A DNA stretch of 64,000 bases from Flammulina velutipes. Its lineage: Eukaryota > Basidiomycota > Agaricomycetes > Agaricales > Physalacriaceae. The stretch lies in the NCBI GenBank assembly GCA_011800155.1, contig CM022374.1:2542001-2606000 (forward strand). The letters run 5' to 3'. A model generated the notes under the pieces. That model was not told where the DNA came from. It saw only the letters and a list, made by a program, of their open reading frames with translations, and ran no database searches. Positions 57,024 through 64,000 of the stretch are shown here, piece by piece (position 1 is the first letter of the stretch; each line of letters starts with the position of its first letter). Made by a program: the position numbers and the translations under genes.

Positions 57024-57830
57024 GTTTCTGGACGGAAATAGGTTAGGAAGGATGCTGGGTTATTATTGGAACAGAAACGCACAAAAAGTCGCACTCGTTG
57101 AGGGAAAACATGACACGATGGTAAGAGAGAAAGTGCGGATGGGGAGAGATTGGTTGGATCGCAATTTACAGACATCAAGTCGCTGGGGGACCGGAAGAGA
57201 TAGCTGAGATTCGCAGAAATTTTATTTGCTGTCAGTTGTCATGCAGCATCGTTGGTAGTGCCGGTGTCGTTGATCATAGAAAGATGTGCGAGAGAAGACG
57301 ACCATGAGAAAGTAAAACAGAGAACTGGGCATGCTCGGAACTGCTCGCATGTTAACAAGACACAGAAATCAGATAATAATTTACGGTATGTTTCCACGTT
57401 CCACCGGCACCAGGTTATACCAGGGCATTGTCCCGAGCGCGGTTGAGATTGACAGCCCACGTTGACTTTTGGAAAGAAGACGTCTAGTACGAGGCCCAGA
57501 AGTTCAAGAACGGAAAGAAGGAGAAGAGAAGGTAAATTGCACAGCCACCATCAGGTCTACGAACATCACCTTATTCGGACAAATTCAGGCGCCACAGCGT
57601 TCTAAAAGGCCTTGGTCATAGTTATTGGACGTAGAACGAGGTGTGTATTGTTCAATTAGAATGAAGAGAAGCCGGTCCGAAAGTACATCCAATAATTTTT
57701 ACGCACAACAAGAAAGGGTTTTAAGTTCGGCTCCAAGGTTCTCCGTCAACCCTGTCAGCCTTGGGGCCACATAAATCGTGGCCGGATAGGTCTTCTTGTT
57801 TCGACTCGGCGTCCATCGACAGCCAGCGGA
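57024..57830. other. Intergenic, divergent promoter region
   Basis: About 800 bases between the minus-strand zinc-finger gene and the plus-strand small gene. Frames on both strands (57239-57460) overlap and lack support. No element is recognised. Confidence 0.4.
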
Positions 57831-58216
57831 ATGGTCAAGCGACGCGGAGAGTCAAGGGCTGGCACTCGCGCTCTGCTACACCATATCTCACCACACGTCT
57901 TCAAAGAGCATGGCCTTGGCGCTGGCAAAAAGTACCACAAGAAAAAGGAGAAGGGCGAATGGGAGCGATGTGGTTCTCCACTGAATCCTTTGCGATCTCG
58001 GTGAGTGCTACTTGATTGTTGGGATTAATGTCTGATGAAATCCTCAGGATTATTACGCCACGAGAGCTGTGTGTTGACAACAAACTCATACCGCTGGATG
58101 AATGCGACGGACCTCGATATCCCAGTGGACACACCGATAAGGCGAGACGCCGCAGGCCCAAACGCGTTCCTATACCCATACAATTCCAAGGCCGAGAGGA
58201 ATACCTCATCCTATAG
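57831..58216 (+). CDS. Small basic hypothetical protein, 112 residues
   Basis: Exon 1 (57831-58000) and exon 2 (58048-58216) join in phase across a canonical 47-base intron with a CCTCAG acceptor. The product is MVKRRGESRAGTRALLHHIS, then EHGLGAGKKYHKKKEKGEWE, then LIPLDECDGPRYPSGHTDKA and a basic patch ARRRRPKRVPIP. The stop follows LIL. A nuclear or ribosomal role would fit the charge, but no family is recognised. A competing minus-strand frame (57901-58251) covers part of it and has no splice support. Confidence 0.4.
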
Positions 58217-58455
58217 TATAATCCGAATGGTCTCCTCATGAAATATCGCATGCAATCGGAATAGTTCGCAAAGTGTACATTTACTCTATCTTATTTCTCC
58301 AGAATTACTCGCTACTATACCCATAACCACACGTTCATTTTCAGTCAATGAATTGCCAGGTCCGCTTAAATGAGCCGATCTGAGGCCGGAACGCGCACGC
58401 GATTATCAGGGGCAGACTCAATGTTTATTAGTAATCGACTCTTTCCTTGACCACC

Positions 58456-61400
58456 ATGTCCTCCAACGAAGACGACAACGAAGAATACAGTCAAAACAAG
58501 AAAAGGCGCGTCCAGCGTGCGTGCGATGTTTGCAGGCGCAAAAAAAGTTGGTGTTCTACTTGCTGCAACGCCTACAACAACTGATAGACATTGTGCAGTC
58601 CGATGTAAGTGAAACCAACAAATAACTGAAGCTGCGGTAGCTCAAAGCAACAAAAGGCGACGGCATACAAATGCCTAAAAATCGGTGCTCAAATTGCATA
58701 GCCTACAACTTTGATTGCACCTATGTCGAAGCCGCAAAGGTGGGTAATTCCTCGTTCTTTCGTCGCTTGTCAATGATATACAGTCTTCGCATACAGAAAC
58801 GCGGACCACCGAAAGGGTAAGCACCGATTTCTGCATATCATAGGCTCTTTTATTGATGCGGAACCAGATACGTCGAAAGCCTGGAGATTAGAATAGAGAG
58901 GATGGATGAACTGCTTCATCGAGTGAGTCAACAGCATACGCACCACGGCTCAAACTGATATTAATCCAGCTCATGCCCGAAGCCGACTTCACGCAGGAAT
59001 TAGGCAGCCGTTTCAGCAAAGAAAATTGGACGATCGACAAGCCCCATAAAACTCACAGAAATATCCCCGAGATAGTGCGCAATGTCCGTGATGCGATGAA
59101 GCACAACTGTGGACCTATAGGCAACCAGGCAATAACAGGCTCTGTAGAAGAGCAGCTTTTAGAGGAGGAACTGCAGCATCTAACCTTGGAGGATGGCCTC
59201 GAAGGTTGCGACGACAGGACGTCTGGATACCGGTTTTTCGGCAAGTCTAGTGGCGCTCAGTTGATAAGGACGGCCATGGATATGAAACATACGTATACCG
59301 GGGAGTCCTCCAACTTCGTGCCTTCCGAAGCTTCGACTTCGCGCGCTGAATTTTGGTCCTACCTACCAGTGAGTCGTATAATCTTCGCAATGTGACTAAA
59401 ATGTTGAACTTATCCAGTGGGAGAATGCGGACCACACGATGCGAGGTGGATACCCCACATACTCTTTCCCCGATCCAGACCTCATGCATTCCCTCATTGA
59501 ATTGTACTTCGCGAGGCTCAATATCTTCATGCCGTTACTCCATCGGCCCTCCTTCAAGAGATCCGTGTCGGAGGGACTTCATCTACGAGACGACATGTTT
59601 GCAGCTGTCTTGCTACTGGTTTGCGCATGTGCATCCCGGTATTCAGACGACGACCGTGTCCTCTTGGACGGCGAGACTTCACGCCATTCCAGTGGCTGGA
59701 AATGGTTCGACCAAGTTCAAGTTATTCGGAAATCGTTATTCACACCACCTGGGCTGTACGACTTGCAGGTTTATTGCGTGCGTGCATGTCTTCCCCTCGA
59801 TTCTGTTTGTTAAATGGCTCTCAGCTGTTTACGGAATTCTTATCAGGATCGTCTGCGCCGCAGGCATCCTGGACTATGGTTGGCGTTGGCATTAGATTAG
59901 CTCAGGACGTCGGCGCCCATCGTCGAAAGAAGAATGCTGGAAATACTCTGGAAGCTGAATTATGGAAGAGAGCTTTCTGGTATGAGATTCAGATTTACCT
60001 TAATTCTTCACTCTTACTGTTATCAGGATACTGGTCATGATGGATAGGGTGACGAGTTCAACGTTAGGTCGCCCGTGCGCTATTCATGACGAGGAGTGCG
60101 TTTGTTGTCATTCCTCTCCGTCAAGCTATCCTGACTTACATACGTCTTGTTAGTATTGATATCGATTTTCCGGCCGAATGCGACGACGAATACTGGGAGC
60201 ATCCAGACCCTGAACAAGCATTCAAACAACCTTCGGGGAAACCGTCATATGTTTCCTATTTCATAACATATCTGCGATTGAACCAACTAGTAGCGTTCTG
60301 CTTGAGGACCATAGTACGTCTTAAGTTGCAACATGCCTCTTGTCCTGACCTTCCGCAGTATTCACTGAATAAGTCTAAAATCTTACTTGGGATCATCGGC
60401 CAGAAATGGGAACAGAATATCGTTGCTGAACTCGATTCAGCCCTCAACAAATGGGTTGATTCAATACCGGATCATTGTATGTCTGTCTTCGTTATCTGAC
60501 AGGGAAACTCATGCGTCCAATACAGTACGATGGGATCCCAATCGCGAAAACTTGCTCCATTTTGACCAGTCCGCGCACTTGTACATATCTTACTATCACC
60601 TCCAGATCCTGATACATCGTCCATTCATACCAACCCCGCGGAATCCATCGCCGCTGTCTTTTCCGTCACTTGCCATCTGTACTAATGCGGCGCGATCGTG
60701 TTCTCATGTCGTTGACATTCAGTCACGAAGATCGTCTGTTATGCCTTCTATTGGGGTACGCCATTATCTGTATCATATATGTTCCCTAGCTAATTACTCT
60801 AGATGTCGGCATTCACGGCTGGCATCGTTCTCTTGTTTAACGTCTGGGGAGGACAACGTTCCGGTCTATCTATAGACCCGAAGAAAGAGATAGGTGATGT
60901 CCATAAGTGTATGCGAATGCTTCGAACTATGGAATCCAGGTTTGTGTTCAGTTCGTCCCGCTTCTTGTGACTGACCCCCTTTTCAGGTGGCATGTCGCCG
61001 GTCGATTATGGTGAGCCTACCACTCTCTTTCATGATGGTCTACTAATACACACTAGGGATATCTTGTATGAACTAGCGTCTGCAGGAGACCTTCCGCTAC
61101 CCAATACCAGTCCGGTCCCTAACAATAAGCGGGAGCGGGATTCGGATAGTCCTCTTAGTCAAATGGACAGTCCAGTCTCATCGTCCAACAACGAAACGGA
61201 TGCCTCTTCCAGTCTCTCGACCCGGGCGATCGCTGGAACGCGACGAGTGGCATCCAAACACGATATGAACGCGGCTAGCAAAGGGAATTTAGTCAAGAAC
61301 GTCGCTCCCCTCATTCCTCCCATACAGTCACGCCCAGTACCACCACAACCACCGCCCTTTGTAGAGCAGTCGGACCTCTTCTCTCTACCCACCTCTAGTC

Positions 61401-61857
61401 ATGACCTAGGTCGAATACCACTGCATGGTGCCTTCGAATGTCCTGACCAACCAACATCTCATGAACGGAGTGACTGGTTCGCGAGCTCGGTGTTGCCGTC
61501 TGTCGCACAGCCGACGGTACCAACGACGGATTTCGGATATCTGAACACGGCGTTCTTTGGCCTTGCGGAGAACACGGGGCAGCTTTATTCTGATCCTCAG
61601 CAATCTCAGCCCTACGATTATGGCTCGGCAAACACAATGTTTGGTATGAATAACAGTTCCGATGCCTCGATGGAGGTCAACGATACATTGGCTATGTGGT
61701 CTAACGCGCCGAGCGGTTTCGAGTGAGGCCTCTTTGTCATTTCTTGCATTGATCCGATGCTGACTGATTATTAGGCTAGAGCACTGGGGGACATATCTTA
61801 ACAACGTATCCGATATTGCGCATGGGGCTCACCATCCTGGGGATGACATCGGATAGG
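58456..61857 (+). CDS. Zn2Cys6 fungal-specific transcription factor
   Basis: Many short introns. The N-terminus has the binuclear zinc cluster split over three exons: QRACDVCRRKK, then IRCDGIQMPKNRC, then SNCIAYNFDCTYVEAAK, with the six Cys in the C-x2-C-x6-C-x9-C-x2-C-x6-C order. A linker KRGPPKG and a short coiled-coil (YVESLEIRIERMDELLHRL) follow. The central Fungal_trans region shows LIELYFARLNIFMPLLHRPS, WTMVGVGIRLAQDVGAHRR and WDPNRENLLHFDQSAHLYIS. The C-terminal quarter is Ser/Pro/Gln-rich, a likely activation region. The last exon ends with TAG at 61855-61857. It lies 489 bases upstream of the chitin deacetylase gene on the same strand. Target genes unknown. Confidence 0.9.
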
Positions 61858-62345
61858 TTTTGGATGATAGACTTGTAAGTTATTAGAACCTTGAAGTGTA
61901 TAGTTTAGCAACGTCACATAGCTTTCAAAATGTAATTCGATTAGCTCGTACTTGGCGTTTGCGGGTAAAAACAGAACAACCACAAAACAAGCGTGGAAGA
62001 TCAAATTACTGATACCGAAGTGACGTCATGTCGCCGATCCCGCTGTGTGGCGCACACGGAAAACATCGAATTTGGGACACTCGCCGTTGCGGAAGTGCAA
62101 TTCTCGACCGATGCAATATATTCCGAGAAGAATAATTCCAGGGAGGCGAGAATAGTCGGCATAGAGACGAAACGTTTTGCCTGCTTTTTGCCGTGTGTGG
62201 ACGGCGCGCGGCCGATCACAGTCTCCTATAAAGTGGGTACGAGGCCGACCTGATCACTCTCCACAACCCATCCCTCCACTCCTCCTCCGTGAAACTCACG
62301 TCCACTCTCTTGAACTTGACACTCTTTTTGATTCCATCAGCCATT
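61858..62345. promoter_or_regulatory. Promoter region of the CE4 gene with TATA-like box
   Basis: About 490 bases. A CTCCTATAAAGTGGG motif at 62222-62236 is about 120 bases before the ATG at 62346 and is followed by a CT-rich tract (CTCCACAACCCATCCCTCCA), a usual fungal initiator context. Confidence 0.55.
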
Positions 62346-63620
62346 ATGTTCGCATCTACTCTCCTTACCTTCTGTCTGGCTGCACTGGCCACTGTCAAGG
62401 CTGCTCCTCAACCGGTGTCGCCTGTCAAACGCCAGTCGCCTTCGCTCATCTACAGCTGCACGCAGCCTAACACTGCAGCCATCAGCTTTGTGAGTGCCCG
62501 CGTTTAGTTCAAAATTCAACCCGACTAATATTCGTTGCAGGACGATGGACCATACGATTACATGTACGGAAATTGCCCCGCCTATTAGCGTTCTATTCAT
62601 CGTTCCCTGCAGTTACGATATCGTCAACACCCTTAATTCCAAGGGTGCCAAGGGCACCTTCTTCATGAGTGCGTATATTCTATTCAATGCGCAGTTGCCT
62701 TTGCTGACAGGTGGTTTAGATGGCAACAACTGTAGGCAGACGATTCTATATGGGTTTTCTGTGTACTAACCTACGCGCAGGGAGGTGCATGTACGACCAG
62801 GATTCCCAAGACCGCATCAAGTACGCGTTCAACAACGGACACCAGATCGCCTCGCACACCTGGAGTCACCCCAACATGGTGGACCTCTCGTGGGACCAGC
62901 GTGCGTATTCAATGATCTATAAGTGTGGGCGATCTTTGTTAATGGCTCACTAGTCCACAACGAGATGTGGCGCGTTGAAGGTTCGTTTTCAATCTCTCTA
63001 CAAATGAATGTCCTCATTAACGATCAACATCTAGAGGCGCTGCAGAGGATCATTGGTGTTACCCCAGCATTCATTAGGCCTCGTTCGTTTCTACGTATCC
63101 TCGTGATAAACGCATGCTCAAGGAATCTACTCTAGCGTATGGCAATTTCAACGACCAGGTCCTTCAGGCAGCGTACAGCCGTGGACAAAACGTTGTTATC
63201 TGGGACTTCGAGTACGTAGATCTCAAAGCCTCGAACTGGCATCTGCTGACATTCTCATAGCTCTGGTGACACCGTTGGTGCCGATGCGCAAGAGAGCAAG
63301 AACCGATACGACCAGGTCGCGAACCAGCGCCCGAACACAATCATGGCTCTCAATCACGAAGTTGTTGGTAGGTTTTTCTGTCTTCCCTATTCTTGACCTC
63401 TTCTAATCAATGATGTCCGTAGCTTCTACTGCCTATGATGTGCTTCCTTACGCGATTGACCGCCTTCAATCCGCTGGGTACCAGCTCGTCACTGTGGCTG
63501 AGTGCCTCGGGATGGAACCATACCAGAATGTGGGTCAAGCCCAGACAAACGATGTAAGACTTTATTTGTGTTACAACGTAACTTTTTTAACACCAATGAC
63601 AGGGTTCTTGGAGCTGTTAG
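62346..63620 (+). CDS. Secreted CE4 polysaccharide (chitin) deacetylase
   Basis: Eleven exons join in phase to 253 residues: 62346-62489, 62541-62563, 62613-62668, 62720-62731, 62781-62900, 62953-62979, 63035-63082, 63136-63211, 63261-63367, 63423-63553 and 63603-63620. The signal peptide is MFASTLLTFCLAALATVKAA, followed by a possible Kex2-type KR site (SPVKRQSP). CE4 motif 1 is AISFDDGPYDYI, motif 2 SHTWSHPNM with the two metal His, and motif 3 FIRPPYGNFND. The enzyme removes acetyl groups from chitin in the wall. The end is NDGSWSC, with no GPI site. All motifs are intact. Confidence 0.93.
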
Positions 63621-64000
63621 ACGCATGGCTACGGAACGAACATCCTTCCTATCCCGATTACTTCTACGTATCACCCATAATTCGCATAATCTTTGCCCAT
63701 CTACGCTGGTTCCGACTGTGATGCAACGATGTAAGAGTAGTTGGCATTTGAACGGTGAATATCAAGTCTGCCATTTACGAACCTGTTACAGTTCTCTCCA
63801 CCGGACTGGCACGAGGATGGAACTTCTTGACTATGTGCCTTCTCTTCTCGAATTAATGTTAGCAGCTCGAGCCATTGATTGACTGGTGCGTGGCGCGACT
63901 CGAGGCTGTACCTTTGGTCTCGTGCTCTCTATCGAAGCGCCACATCATGTATGATTATTCCGCTTGATTCAAGCACAGATATTTTACGCTTCATGAAAAG
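63621..64000. other. Downstream of CE4, no gene supported
   Basis: The last 380 bases show no coherent gene. The plus-strand frame 63502-63882 overlaps the CE4 end in another frame and is a shadow. Confidence 0.4.

Noticed and set aside
57901..58251. Minus-strand frame of 116 residues
   Set aside because: It is antisense to a plus-strand gene whose intron and phase fit; composition is that of a shadow frame.

Overview
The window is nuclear DNA from a filamentous basidiomycete, most likely an Agaricomycete (mushroom-forming fungus). Genes are dense and cut by many introns of about 45-90 bases with GT...AG ends and CTAAC-like branch points. The gene content also fits: CYP450 paralogues, a NACHT-ankyrin NLR, an OTT_1508-like deaminase, a DUF7918 protein, a SKN1/KRE6 glucan-synthesis protein and Zn2Cys6 and C2H2 regulators. 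I rebuilt most gene models by hand from splice sites and reading phase. No rRNA, convincing tRNA, CRISPR array or bacterial-type operon was seen.

Layout, 1-41 kb. A partial hypothetical gene (minus) is followed by three short hairpins with one shared loop sequence, a membrane-anchored WD40 protein (minus), a hypothetical gene, a small secreted protein and SKN1/KRE6 (plus). A P450 (plus) comes next. An NLR with N-terminal, NACHT and ankyrin regions (minus) is divergent from a deaminase-fold protein (plus). Then follow a mitochondrial-type membrane protein, a small orphan, SHMT (minus) and a second, closely related P450 (minus). Next are a C2H2 protein divergent from COQ4, an acidic protein and mitochondrial PGS1. 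Two genes and one relic of an HNH-like family follow, then a Pro/Gln-rich protein, a damaged MFS transporter next to CATAGG-rich repeats, and a DUF7918 gene.

Layout, 41.7-50.3 kb. This is an accessory, transposon-rich island. A perfect 753-bp direct repeat brackets about 7.1 kb. Inside are an intronless ORF that looks like a ribonucleotide reductase small subunit without its metal ligands, two orphan ORFs, a 2.8-kb palindromic element with long G-rich inverted arms, and the C-terminal end of a LINE-type retrotransposon with a CCHC knuckle and a (CCA)n tail.

Layout, 50.9-64 kb. Ordinary genes return: an AreA-GATA-like/DUF3295 regulator, a C2H2 zinc-finger protein, a small hypothetical gene, a Zn2Cys6 transcription factor and a secreted CE4 chitin deacetylase.

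Working themes. Cell-wall genes (SKN1/KRE6, CE4) and mitochondrial lipid or cofactor genes (COQ4, PGS1, SHMT with a putative presequence) are housekeeping. The two best candidates for new biology are the NLR/deaminase divergent pair at 11.5-16.9 kb and the nested island at 41.7-50.3 kb with its metal-ligand-free R2-like protein and long G-rich palindrome.
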